From Lachnospiraceae bacterium (GTDB lineage Bacteria; Bacillota; Clostridia; Lachnospirales; Lachnospiraceae), in NCBI GenBank assembly GCA_029338735.1, contig JAQYAY010000057.1:62001-126000 (forward strand): DNA of 64,000 nucleotides, given 5' to 3'. Numbering within the stretch: position 1 is the first letter of the stretch; every line of letters begins with the position of its first letter. A model generated the notes under the pieces. It was not told where the DNA came from. It saw only the letters and a list, made by a program, of their open reading frames with translations, and searched no databases. Shown piece by piece: positions 1-8,015 of the stretch. A program made the translations under genes and the position numbers.

Positions 1-256
1 GCACATTCTTCAGATACGGAGTGAGCATTGTACCGATACCACCTACATCCATATGAATCAGGATTGCTATAATTGCAAGCCATACAAGGAGAATTATGAG
101 ACCGGCAAAGAAGACTACTGCACCTGATCCCTTGGAATCCGGATCATCGTCTCCTTTCTTTCCTTTTTTACCTTTCTTTTTGGAGCTTGTATCTGCTGGC
201 TGGGTATTGGCCCTGGTCTGCGGTCTGTTAGCTCTCTGTGCCTGTGTATCTGGCAT
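1..256 (-). CDS. YlxF/MotE-like flagellar-operon membrane protein, 5' part only
   Basis: The first 85 codons of a minus-strand gene that runs off the left edge. The start ATG lies 17 bases after the fliJ stop. The visible protein has a polar N-terminus, a lysine-rich patch (KKKGKKGKKG, about residues 28-37), an acidic stretch, and one strongly hydrophobic helix at about residues 48-67 (VVFFAGLIILLVWLAIIAIL). A short cytosolic N-terminus followed by one membrane anchor directly after fliJ is the position and topology of YlxF/MotE-type proteins, which carry an MgtE-N-like domain further on. That domain is outside the window, so the family call is inference from synteny. Membrane location is well supported. 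Confidence 0.6.
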   Translation of the reverse strand, partial: MPDTQAQRANRPQTRANTQPADTSSKKKGKKGKKGDDDPDSKGSGAVVFFAGLIILLVWLAIIAILIHMDVGGIGTMLTPYLKNV

Positions 257-273
257 ATATATCAACTCCTTGA

Positions 274-717
274 TTATTTCCTGGTGTATGTATAGCTGGT
301 CAGCTCATCATTGGCCTTGTTGTCCTCGGCGTTGAGTTCGAGTCTGAATTCATCAAATGCCTTCTCTTTGAGCTTCTCGTGGGTCTTTCTGTCTTTCATT
401 ACCTCATCGAGCTTCTGTCTCTCAATTTCGAGTGCCTGCTGTGCCTTCTTGACTTCAAACATCTGGTCACGGATCATCGACTTCATAGTCTGCTGGGCAT
501 TCCGATAGAAATTGACTTCTTTGAGATCTATCCTGTCGCTGTCAAGTGATTCCGCAAGACGCTTGTCATAGTCACCTTTCCTGACAAAAAGATCCGCCAG
601 CTTTTTTCTCTCATCTGCTTCCTTTGCAGCAGCCAGAGCAAATTCTGCCTTCTCCTGGGTCTCAAGCATCTGCTTTAAGTCCAGGATATTCTGCATCCGG
701 TAAACGAACTTCGCCAT
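274..717 (-). CDS. fliJ: Flagellar export chaperone FliJ
   Basis: A 147-residue, highly charged, almost wholly alpha-helical coiled-coil protein beginning MAKFVYRMQNIL, the usual FliJ opening. FliJ is the cytosolic stalk and general chaperone of the flagellar type III export apparatus, partnering the FliI ATPase encoded immediately upstream (14-base gap). A TTG four codons earlier is in frame, but GGAG ending seven bases before the ATG at 717 makes that ATG the better start. Recognition rests on length, coiled-coil composition and operon position, because FliJ sequences are poorly conserved. Confidence 0.88.
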   Translation of the reverse strand: MAKFVYRMQNILDLKQMLETQEKAEFALAAAKEADERKKLADLFVRKGDYDKRLAESLDSDRIDLKEVNFYRNAQQTMKSMIRDQMFEVKKAQQALEIERQKLDEVMKDRKTHEKLKEKAFDEFRLELNAEDNKANDELTSYTYTRK

Positions 718-731
718 TTTAGTCTCCAAAA

Positions 732-2072
732 TTAAGGAAGTTCTTTCGTCTCAGAGCTTTCAGCCTGTGGAAAAATCTTTAGCAGCATATCCACTATCTC
801 ATCGAACGAGAACTTCTCATCTGTTCCCTGCAAGAGGAAATCATTGACTTCCCCGATCTTCGATATCGCAAAGTCAATATTCGGATTGGAGCCCTTCTTG
901 TAGGCTCCGATATTGATCAGATCCTCTGCCTCAGAATACGTAGCCATTACATTCTTGAACTGTCCGGCCGCCTTCTTGTGCGTCTTCGATGCAACAGCAC
1001 TCATTACCCTGGAGATTGATGCGAGTACGTCAATGGCAGGATAATGGTTTCTCTGCGCCAGCTTACGATTCAGAACAATGTGCCCGTCAAGAATACTTCT
1101 TGCCGTATCAGTAATAGGCTCGTTGAAATCATCACCATCGACAAGGACGGTATACAGCCCCGTGATAGAACCCTTATCAGCATTTCCTGCTCTTTCGAGA
1201 AGTCTTGGAAGCTGTGAATAGATAGATGGAGGATAACCTCTTGTCACAGGTGGCTCACCACTGGCAAGCCCTATCTCACGCTGTGCCATACAGAATCGGG
1301 TAAGAGAGTCCATCATCAGCAGCACATCCCTGCCCTGATCACGGAAATATTCTGCAATAGCAGTTGCAGTCTTTGCAGCCTTCTGCCTGATGAGGGCAGG
1401 CTTATCAGAGGTAGCCACTACGACTACAGACCTCTTCATGCCCTCAGGACCCAGATCATGCTCTACGAACTCACGGACCTCACGGCCACGCTCTCCTATA
1501 AGAGCTATCACATTGATCTCAGCCTGTGTATTTCTGGCAAACATACCCATCAGAGTAGACTTACCTACACCAGACCCGGCAAAGATTCCGATACGCTGAC
1601 CTTTACCTACCGTGATCAGGCCGTCTACAGCCTTCACACCAAGTGGAAGTACATCCTTTATTATGACCCTCGACATAGGATCAGGAGGATCAGCCTCTAC
1701 AGGATACTCTTCGGTAAATGTCGGATACTCTTCTCCTTCTTTCAGATCATCTATCCGGCCTATTCCATCTACAGTATGCCCGAGCAGCGCATCACCAACC
1801 GGAATAGAAAGCGGTTTTCCGGTATTTGTGACCACAGATCCTACACTGATACCTTCAGTTGCTTCAAATGGCATCAGTATCAGCTTCTTGTCATTGAAAC
1901 CAACTACCTCCGCCATGACCGTAGTACCGAATGCCGTCTCGATCCTGCACAGATCATCAAGCTTTGCCTGAGGTCCTACCGATTCAATTGTCAGTCCAAC
2001 TACCTTCGTCACCCTTCCGAGCTCATCATAAAGCGGCTCATCAAGAGCGTGAATGAAGTTTGAAACGTCCAT
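732..2072 (-). CDS. fliI: Flagellum-specific ATPase FliI
   Basis: A 446-residue F1-beta-like ATPase that energises flagellar protein export. Visible features are the P-loop GSGVGKST at about residues 168-175, the family motif ALIGERGREVREF just after it, a Walker-B-like LLMMDSLTRFC, and the MDSLTRFCMAQREIGLASGE region typical of FliI/YscN. The length is normal. The ATG is preceded by GAGG at good spacing. It sits between fliH (its negative regulator) and fliJ (its stalk partner), the standard Gram-positive order. Confidence 0.97.
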   Translation of the reverse strand: MDVSNFIHALDEPLYDELGRVTKVVGLTIESVGPQAKLDDLCRIETAFGTTVMAEVVGFNDKKLILMPFEATEGISVGSVVTNTGKPLSIPVGDALLGHTVDGIGRIDDLKEGEEYPTFTEEYPVEADPPDPMSRVIIKDVLPLGVKAVDGLITVGKGQRIGIFAGSGVGKSTLMGMFARNTQAEINVIALIGERGREVREFVEHDLGPEGMKRSVVVVATSDKPALIRQKAAKTATAIAEYFRDQGRDVLLMMDSLTRFCMAQREIGLASGEPPVTRGYPPSIYSQLPRLLERAGNADKGSITGLYTVLVDGDDFNEPITDTARSILDGHIVLNRKLAQRNHYPAIDVLASISRVMSAVASKTHKKAAGQFKNVMATYSEAEDLINIGAYKKGSNPNIDFAISKIGEVNDFLLQGTDEKFSFDEIVDMLLKIFPQAESSETKELP

Positions 2073-2113
2073 TACAACCTCAACTATAAAAAATGGGAAG
2101 AATTACTTCTCCC

Positions 2114-3034
2114 CTATATCGACAACAGCCTTATCCTCTTAATAAGGTTTTTAAACTCTGTATCAATTGAGACATCATAGACTCCGCCATCTGTCTCTAT
2201 CATTCCCTGACCGTCTGTAAGAAGCGGATCTCTGGCAAACTCCACATTTACACCTTCACCCAGCTTCTCGGTGATCTCGTCCTTTCTGGACTGAAGCAGG
2301 GAGTAATTCTTATCACTGACTCTTACAAGGATATCCTTTGAATTCTCTATATGATTCAGGCAGTTATCAATCTGTGTCAGAAGCAGATCACTGTCATCAG
2401 AATACTCTATATTAAATGCCTTTGAAACCACGTCAAGAACTGCATCCAGCACTTCTTTTTCGACAGAAGATACTTTCTGCTGATAATTCTCCTCGAGAGT
2501 CTCCTGCTTCGCATCAAGAGCATCCAGCTTCTCCTGATACTCTGCCTGACCTTTTACAAGGCCATCATTATATCCCTTCTGGGAGGCTTCATTGGCAGTA
2601 TGCTCGAATATTCCGTCGGCCTCTTCCTTTGCCTTTGCAATGATCGAATCAGCCGCATCTCTTGCATCAGAAAGAATAGCCTCTCTCTCTTCATAGAGAT
2701 CCTGCTGGGGAGGCATGGATTCAAATGTCTCTTCTTCCTGCTCCTCTGGCTCTGTGATGACAGGATGACCACTCTCATCAGCTTCAAAAAGCGGCCTGCC
2801 GTCGTTTCCGAAAGGGATGATGTAATTACCGTCAGAATCCTTCTCGAGTACAGGAAGGCCTGAATCATCCTTCTGCAGGGAAGAGATAAAAGAATCTATC
2901 TCTGCCTTATCTGCGCGGCGCCTTTCTTCTTCGTCTCTCCTTTTTGCAGCATCAATGCGGCTCTTTGCCTTGGCATTAGAATCAATGACGACCTTATCTT
3001 CTGATAACACACTCCCGTGATATATATTATACAA
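2114..3034 (-). CDS. fliH: Flagellar export regulator FliH
   Basis: About 306 residues. FliH binds and restrains the FliI ATPase at the export gate. The N-terminal third is charged and acidic; the middle (about residues 115-190) is a glutamate/lysine/alanine coiled coil; the C-terminal domain resembles the FliH/V-ATPase E-subunit fold (LLTQIDNCLNHI..., ILVRVSDKNY). An ORF extends to a GTG at 3052, but that GTG lies within a strong Shine-Dalgarno sequence (GGAGGTGA) whose proper target is the TTG at 3034, eight bases downstream. The gene therefore starts inside the last codons of fliG, suggesting translational coupling. The acidic N-terminal part is longer than in Bacillus FliH. Confidence 0.88.
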   Translation of the reverse strand: MYNIYHGSVLSEDKVVIDSNAKAKSRIDAAKRRDEEERRRADKAEIDSFISSLQKDDSGLPVLEKDSDGNYIIPFGNDGRPLFEADESGHPVITEPEEQEEETFESMPPQQDLYEEREAILSDARDAADSIIAKAKEEADGIFEHTANEASQKGYNDGLVKGQAEYQEKLDALDAKQETLEENYQQKVSSVEKEVLDAVLDVVSKAFNIEYSDDSDLLLTQIDNCLNHIENSKDILVRVSDKNYSLLQSRKDEITEKLGEGVNVEFARDPLLTDGQGMIETDGGVYDVSIDTEFKNLIKRIRLLSI

Positions 3035-4133
3035 CCAGGTCGTCACCTCCACCTCTGGAGATGATGATATCTCCTGAATCTTCGAGTCGTCTTATAACTC
3101 CGACAATCTTCTGCTGAGCTTCCTCTACATCCTTCATACGGATAGGACCCATATATTCCATATCTTCTTTGATCATGGATGACAGACGGCTGGACAGGTT
3201 CTTGAAGATTGCATTCTGTACATCCTCGTTGGTACCCTTGAGAGCATACTCGAGATCCTGATTGTCCACTTCTCTGAGAACTCTCTGGATAGAACGGTCG
3301 TCGAGAAGAAGGATATCCTCGAATACGAACATCTTCTTCCTGATCTCTTCTGCAAGCTCCGGTTCCTCTATCTCAAGAGACTCCATAATACGCTTCTCGG
3401 TACCACGGTCTACCGCATTGAGGATAGATACTGTAGCATCTACTCCGCCTGCAGATGTGTAGTCCTGATTGATCAGGCTTGACAGCTTTCTCTCGAGCAC
3501 CCTTTCAACCTCTTTGATGACCTCAGGAGAGGTACGGTCCATCAGTGCAATACGCTTAGCAACATCGGCCTGCTTCTCAGGCGAGAGAGCAGACAGAATC
3601 AGTGCAGACTGTGAAGGTGGCAGATACGAAAGTATCATTGCTATCGTCTGCGGATGCTCATCCTGAATGAAGTTCAGCACCTGCTGAGGCTCAGTCTTCC
3701 TGATAAATTCAAACGGACGAACCTGCAGTGATGCAGTGAGCTTGTTGATGACCTCCTGAGCCTTGTCTGCGCCAAGTGCTGTCTCAAGCAGTTCCTTGGC
3801 ATATCCGATACCGCCTTCAGCAATATACTGCTGTGCAAGGCAGATCTGATAGAATTCATTTACTACTGCGTCCTTGACCTCCGGAGATACGCTTCTGGTA
3901 TTAGCTATCTCAAGTGTCAGTTCCTCTATTTCATCTTCCTTCAGATGCTTGAAAATATCCGCCGATCTCTCCGGTCCAAGGGTGATCAGAAGTATTGCGG
4001 CCTTCTGGACACCGGTCAGACCTTCTGTACCCTTTGACGTTTTCGCCGGGGTAGGTGACTTTGAATTGGCTATTGCATTCACAACCGCCTGGGATGGAGG
4101 AGCTGCCGGCTTTGTACTGGTATCATCTGCCAT
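3027..4133 (-). CDS. fliG: Flagellar motor switch protein FliG
   Basis: A 368-residue rotor/switch subunit linking the FliF ring to torque generation. The middle domain has the EHPQT motif (DEHPQTIAMILSYLPP), and the C-terminal torque helix is charged (FEDILLLDDRSIQRVLREVD). An N-terminal segment of about 38 residues rich in Ala/Pro/Ser/Thr precedes the conserved start of the N domain (GLTGVQKAAILLITLG), making the protein roughly 30 residues longer than usual. The fliF stop is two bases upstream and fliH starts within the last codons. Confidence 0.97.
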   Translation of the reverse strand: MADDTSTKPAAPPSQAVVNAIANSKSPTPAKTSKGTEGLTGVQKAAILLITLGPERSADIFKHLKEDEIEELTLEIANTRSVSPEVKDAVVNEFYQICLAQQYIAEGGIGYAKELLETALGADKAQEVINKLTASLQVRPFEFIRKTEPQQVLNFIQDEHPQTIAMILSYLPPSQSALILSALSPEKQADVAKRIALMDRTSPEVIKEVERVLERKLSSLINQDYTSAGGVDATVSILNAVDRGTEKRIMESLEIEEPELAEEIRKKMFVFEDILLLDDRSIQRVLREVDNQDLEYALKGTNEDVQNAIFKNLSSRLSSMIKEDMEYMGPIRMKDVEEAQQKIVGVIRRLEDSGDIIISRGGGDDLVV

Positions 4134-4135
4134 CT

Positions 4136-5779
4136 TTATTCACCCCAGTCCTCATTCAGCCAGTTACGAAGCAGATTGGCTGCTGCCTCTGGCTTTTCTT
4201 CCACAAACTTCTCAATGAGCTGTCTGGCCTCAGACTTCTCATTATATCCGATATCTTCAAGCTGCTCTTCCTGCTGTTCCTGATCATGAAGCAGAGTATC
4301 CACTGTGACTTCCTGTGCTTCTTCCTCTTCCTTCTTTCCACGCAGGCTTCTGAATGCCACAAATCCAAGAAGTGCAAATATAAGAATTGCAAGTACGATT
4401 TCGAGCCAGTCAAGCCACGTACGCCCGCCAGTCGAGTAATGGAACTGAGGGACATCATATGCATTGATAGTGATATTGCTCGTAGGAATACCTGTAGCAT
4501 TTGAAATAGCCTGAATAACAGAATTGCTGGCTTTGGTAGCTGTCATGCCACTGTTCTTGGCAACGAATTCATCGAATGTCTGATTCTTCAGCTGTCCATT
4601 GGCCCTCATCTTATCCTCATCATAGATCACATCATTATATGCAGTGACTGTGATAGAAGAATTGTCATAGTCTACATCTCCGGCTTCCTGCTGTGTCTCA
4701 GTCTTAGTCTCATTAGGCAGATAGTCATCTGTCTCTTCGTTTGACTCACTATGGTTTGTAGCACCATTCTGTGTCACATAGCTGTTGGTATCATCATTGG
4801 AATCAGTACCTGGTACTCCTGCATTGGCACCATCAGATGAAGTGCTCTTTGTAGTCTTGCTGTCCAGATATCCCTGAGTCTGACCATCGGCAACAGAATA
4901 TTCCCAGCTGGTCTTCTTTGTATCTGAGAAGTCCATATCAAGATTGGCTGCTACCTGGACATTGTCATAGATTGCCTTGCCTGTAGCGTTCTTGGAAAGA
5001 ACCTTCTTGACCTGATTCTCTGTATATCTTTCTCTCTTCTGCTTGGCCGTGAGATTGGTAGATGCGATTCCGCCGCTTGTAGCCTCATCTCCACCAGAGA
5101 AAAGGATATTGTCATCTGTATCAATGATAGTGATATTCTCAGTAGTCTTATTGCCAAGGCCTGTTGCTATAAACTTTGCAATAGCTGCAGCCTGGTCATC
5201 AGACATGGAGCCTGAAAGCTCGAGAAGACATGAAGCTGAAGCCTCCTCCTGCTTTGCAGCCAGGGTACCATCATCTGCAGGTATATTGAAATTGACCTTT
5301 GCGCTCTTTACATTTGAAAGAGTTGAAAGGTAATTATCCATCTGTGTCTGCAGATAATGCTGTACATTTCGCTGCTTGTCTGCCTCAGTCTGGGTAAATG
5401 ATCCACTTGAAATATCTGAGTATTTGTATGTCTCATCGGCATCCTTGCCGGTATAGCCATTGGAATAGATTCCATTCTGTCCAAGAAGTATTGTAGCTGC
5501 TGCCTCATCCTTTTTATCGATGGTAAAGGTCATTCCATCCTGGGACTGCTCATACTGAATTGAGTCTCCATCAAGCAGATCCTTGATTGTAGAAGCCTCT
5601 GTGGCATCTGTTGCTGTCACAAGGTCCATCTTATCCGGTCTTGTAGCTACAACGCCTAAAATAATAAGAGCAATGGCCACAACAGAAACAGCACTGATCA
5701 TCAGCACCTTCTGTCTGGTAGTAAATTTCTTCCACCATGCCACTATTCTATTAAGTATATTCTGAATTCTTTCAGGCAT
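4136..5779 (-). CDS. fliF: Flagellar MS-ring protein FliF
   Basis: A 547-residue inner-membrane ring protein on which the basal body is built. There is an N-terminal membrane helix at about residues 26-46 (VLMISAVSVVAIALIILGVVA), a periplasmic-type ring-building region with the YscJ/FliF-like stretch around LSTLSNVKSAKVNFNIP, a long low-complexity Ser/Thr/Asn/Asp loop in the middle, a second membrane helix near residue 465 (WLEIVLAILIFALLGFVAF), and an acidic cytosolic tail (LLRNWLNEDW) that matches the FliG-binding end. Length is normal. Confidence 0.96.
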   Translation of the reverse strand: MPERIQNILNRIVAWWKKFTTRQKVLMISAVSVVAIALIILGVVATRPDKMDLVTATDATEASTIKDLLDGDSIQYEQSQDGMTFTIDKKDEAAATILLGQNGIYSNGYTGKDADETYKYSDISSGSFTQTEADKQRNVQHYLQTQMDNYLSTLSNVKSAKVNFNIPADDGTLAAKQEEASASCLLELSGSMSDDQAAAIAKFIATGLGNKTTENITIIDTDDNILFSGGDEATSGGIASTNLTAKQKRERYTENQVKKVLSKNATGKAIYDNVQVAANLDMDFSDTKKTSWEYSVADGQTQGYLDSKTTKSTSSDGANAGVPGTDSNDDTNSYVTQNGATNHSESNEETDDYLPNETKTETQQEAGDVDYDNSSITVTAYNDVIYDEDKMRANGQLKNQTFDEFVAKNSGMTATKASNSVIQAISNATGIPTSNITINAYDVPQFHYSTGGRTWLDWLEIVLAILIFALLGFVAFRSLRGKKEEEEAQEVTVDTLLHDQEQQEEQLEDIGYNEKSEARQLIEKFVEEKPEAAANLLRNWLNEDWGE

Positions 5780-5797
5780 CTTGTTCCGAACCCCTTA

Positions 5798-6109
5798 TTA
5801 AATCTGCATGTTCATTATACTCTGGTAGGCCTGTACACACGTAGTCCTTATCGCATTGGTGTACTGAAGAGCAATACGGGCCTTCTGCAGTGCTATCATC
5901 ATATCATGTGTATTGTCTGACAGACCAAGTGCAAATTTCACCTGCTCTGCATTTGCCTTGTTCTGCAATGTATTTGTCTCATCAACGAGATTTACAGCCG
6001 CATCAAATACCGAACCGAAATCGGACTTCTGATCAGGATTCACACCCGATCGCTGTGGAGCGGTCTTGTACCCGGCATTAGCTGCCTCTATTGGTGTCAT
6101 TGCATCCAT
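5798..6109 (-). CDS. fliE: Flagellar hook-basal body protein FliE
   Basis: A 103-residue adapter between the MS ring and the rod. The C-terminal half carries the FliE signature (FALGLSDNTHDMMIALQKA followed by the SIMNMQI ending). There is no classical signal peptide, as expected for a protein exported by the flagellar apparatus. An AGGA ribosome site precedes the ATG, and the gene sits between flgC and fliF as in Bacillus. Confidence 0.95.
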   Translation of the reverse strand: MDAMTPIEAANAGYKTAPQRSGVNPDQKSDFGSVFDAAVNLVDETNTLQNKANAEQVKFALGLSDNTHDMMIALQKARIALQYTNAIRTTCVQAYQSIMNMQI

Positions 6110-6138
6110 ACTATCCTGCCTTTCCTTCCATTAATCCA

Positions 6139-6588
6139 TTATGAATTTCCGATAGAAATACCCTGCTGCGCCGAACTCTTGAGTCCGTTGAACACTGTCA
6201 CATTGGCCTGATATGCTCTCGTGGCATCGATCAGGTTCGTCATCTCTGTGACTGTATTCACGTTCGGATAGCTCACATAACCGTTCTCATCAGCATCAGG
6301 ATTGGAAGGATCGTAGTCCATGATAAAATCTGTTGATGTATCATCAGAAACTGATGCCACACGGACACCATTACCCTTGAATGAATCCCTGTACTGTTCA
6401 AGCGTAGAAGAAAAAGAAGGATTGAGACTTCTCTCTTCAAAAGTCACAATCTTTCTCCTGTATGGACCTGAACCGTCCTCCGAATGTGTAGTATTGACAT
6501 TTGCGATATTCTCAGCAATTGTATCCATACGGAATCTCTCTGCTGTCATACCGCTTCCTGCTATATTAAACGACTGAAAAAGAGCCAC
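6139..6588 (-). CDS. flgC: Flagellar proximal rod protein FlgC
   Basis: A 149-residue rod component. The N-terminal helix contains the rod/hook motif SGMTAERFRMDTIAENIANV, and the C-terminal end has the complementary helix (MTNLIDATRAYQANVTVFNG). Translation starts at GTG with a perfect AGGAGGT site. It follows flgB after a 21-base gap and precedes fliE. Confidence 0.96.
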   Translation of the reverse strand: MALFQSFNIAGSGMTAERFRMDTIAENIANVNTTHSEDGSGPYRRKIVTFEERSLNPSFSSTLEQYRDSFKGNGVRVASVSDDTSTDFIMDYDPSNPDADENGYVSYPNVNTVTEMTNLIDATRAYQANVTVFNGLKSSAQQGISIGNS

Positions 6589-6609
6589 TTTATACCTCCT
6601 TTAGTCTGC

Positions 6610-7011
6610 TTATGATCTTGTAACTGCATTGAAGCACTGGAAATCACCGCTGATTGCAGTGGTAAGTGCCTGATAGCGAAGCTGCTCACTGGCATACTCG
6701 ACATTTTCATTGTCTACATCGACATTATTCGTATCGAGTCTGTAGTCAAATGAAGGATAATCGGTGTATACCTCACCCTTCAGACTGCTGCCATCAGTAT
6801 AATCAAGAGAATTCACAGCCTGCTCGAGGTTCTTGTACTTCGTATTGTCGAGTTCATCCTCAAGAATATCCTGAAACTTCACATCCTGTCTCTTATATCC
6901 CGGTGTGTCGACATTGGCTATATTATTGGAAATCACGGTCTCACGCATCCAGCTCGCATCAGCAGCCTTGTCCATGAGACTGATATAATCAAAAGCATTC
7001 GATCTGATCAT
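6610..7011 (-). CDS. flgB: Flagellar proximal rod protein FlgB, first gene of the operon
   Basis: A 133-residue rod component with the flagellar rod motif (ETVISNNIANVDTPGYKRQD) in the N-terminal half and the paired C-terminal helix ending YQALTTAISGDFQ. AGGAGG lies upstream of the ATG. It is the first gene of the fla/che-type operon, directly downstream of codY as in Bacillus subtilis, which suggests that motility transcription starts in, or reads through, the codY-flgB gap. Confidence 0.95.
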   Translation of the reverse strand: MIRSNAFDYISLMDKAADASWMRETVISNNIANVDTPGYKRQDVKFQDILEDELDNTKYKNLEQAVNSLDYTDGSSLKGEVYTDYPSFDYRLDTNNVDVDNENVEYASEQLRYQALTTAISGDFQCFNAVTRS

Positions 7012-7060
7012 CTGTTACAGATCCTCCTGTTTACCTAAGCACAAACTAACTGACAATATT

Positions 7061-7088
7061 ATTATATGTGATTTTGTGAAAAAAACAA
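7061..7088 (-). promoter_or_regulatory. Candidate vegetative promoter for the flagellar operon
   Basis: On the minus strand TTGTTT is followed after 16 bases by TATAAT, about 50 bases before the flgB start. The -10 is perfect; the -35 matches only TTG. No motility-sigma-like motif was recognised here. Confidence 0.5.
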
Positions 7089-7105
7089 GCCTTTTCGGCG
7101 TTTTG
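7079..7105 (-). terminator. Weak terminator-like hairpin after codY
   Basis: A short GCC-GAAAA-GGC stem flanked by AAAAC and a run of seven T on the minus strand, downstream of codY. It overlaps the -35 of the proposed flgB promoter. The core is only three GC pairs, so it is probably leaky and would allow read-through into flgB. Confidence 0.35.
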
Positions 7106-7158
7106 AGACAATTTTTTGTGGAAAAGGCAGAGCTTATTCCACAATATATTGTTGATTA

Positions 7159-7941
7159 TTAGTTCATATTATCCTTAAGCTTTTCGAGTTCACTGAAAAC
7201 TGCGTCATTAAGGACCTTGATATATGTACCCTTCATACCTGAAGAGCGTGATTCAATGACTCCGGCTGACTCGAATTTGCGGAGAGCATTGACGATTACA
7301 CTTCTCGTGATACCGACTCTGTCTGCAATCTTTGAAGCCACGAGTATGCCTTCCTTGCCATCGAGTTCATCAAAAATATGGATGATAGCCTGCTGTTCTG
7401 AATATGAGAGCGTGCTGATAGCACTCTTGACGTCCTGAATCTTTCTGCTCTCTTCAGCATTTTCCTCATTTACAGAACGCATCATCTCAAGTCCTACTAC
7501 AGTTGTACCGTACTCCGCAAGGATGATATCATCTATATCATATGGCTTGTCAAATCTGTAGATAAAGAGTGTTCCGAGCCTCTCTCCCGCAATATCGATA
7601 GGGGTAATAAGGGCATTGTACTTCGATACCTCATCTCCCTCGAATCCCAGAGTCTCAAGATTAACATTCTCTCTTGTAGACAGAATCCCTAAGAGACGCT
7701 CATTCAGATCAGAATTGATAAAATCACCGACCCTGTCCGTAATCAGTTCTGTCAGCCTGTGACTGTCCTGATAAAAACTGATTCCAAGTGCCTTTCCCTT
7801 CTTGCTGATCACCATGCATGATGAATCAAGGATATCTGTGAGAACCCTGCAGATATCATTGAACACGACCTTGGAACGGTTGTTATTGTTGTGTAAAAGC
7901 TTGCCTATTTTTCTTGTCTTGTCCAGTAACTGTACGCTCAT
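7159..7941 (-). CDS. codY: GTP-sensing global transcriptional repressor CodY
   Basis: A 260-residue regulator that represses nitrogen, amino-acid and often motility genes when GTP and branched-chain amino acids are plentiful. The N-terminal GAF-like domain starts MSVQLLDKTRKIGKLL as in characterised CodY. The C-terminal winged helix has ASKIADRVGITRSVIVNALRKFESAG, the DNA-recognition helix. Length is typical. It sits between topA and the flagellar operon, a conserved Firmicute arrangement. A good vegetative promoter precedes it. Confidence 0.97.
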   Translation of the reverse strand: MSVQLLDKTRKIGKLLHNNNNRSKVVFNDICRVLTDILDSSCMVISKKGKALGISFYQDSHRLTELITDRVGDFINSDLNERLLGILSTRENVNLETLGFEGDEVSKYNALITPIDIAGERLGTLFIYRFDKPYDIDDIILAEYGTTVVGLEMMRSVNEENAEESRKIQDVKSAISTLSYSEQQAIIHIFDELDGKEGILVASKIADRVGITRSVIVNALRKFESAGVIESRSSGMKGTYIKVLNDAVFSELEKLKDNMN

Positions 7942-7987
7942 TGTGTCTTTCTAACCTTCATTTAGTAAAATTCCATCAATACTATAA

Positions 7988-8015
7988 ATTATACGCTTTT
8001 ATCTGAAATTATCAA
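7988..8015 (-). promoter_or_regulatory. codY promoter
   Basis: Minus-strand TTGATA (five of six consensus bases), 16-base spacer, then a perfect TATAAT, 47 bases before the codY start. The -35 overlaps the topA stop codon, so codY can be transcribed independently of topA. Confidence 0.7.

Noticed and set aside
1458..2063. Long plus-strand open frame opposite fliI
   Set aside because: Antisense shadow of a highly conserved gene; no ribosome site and no recognisable protein.
7010..7158. CodY-binding box in the flgB leader
   Set aside because: No convincing match to AATTTTCWGAAAATT was found by eye.
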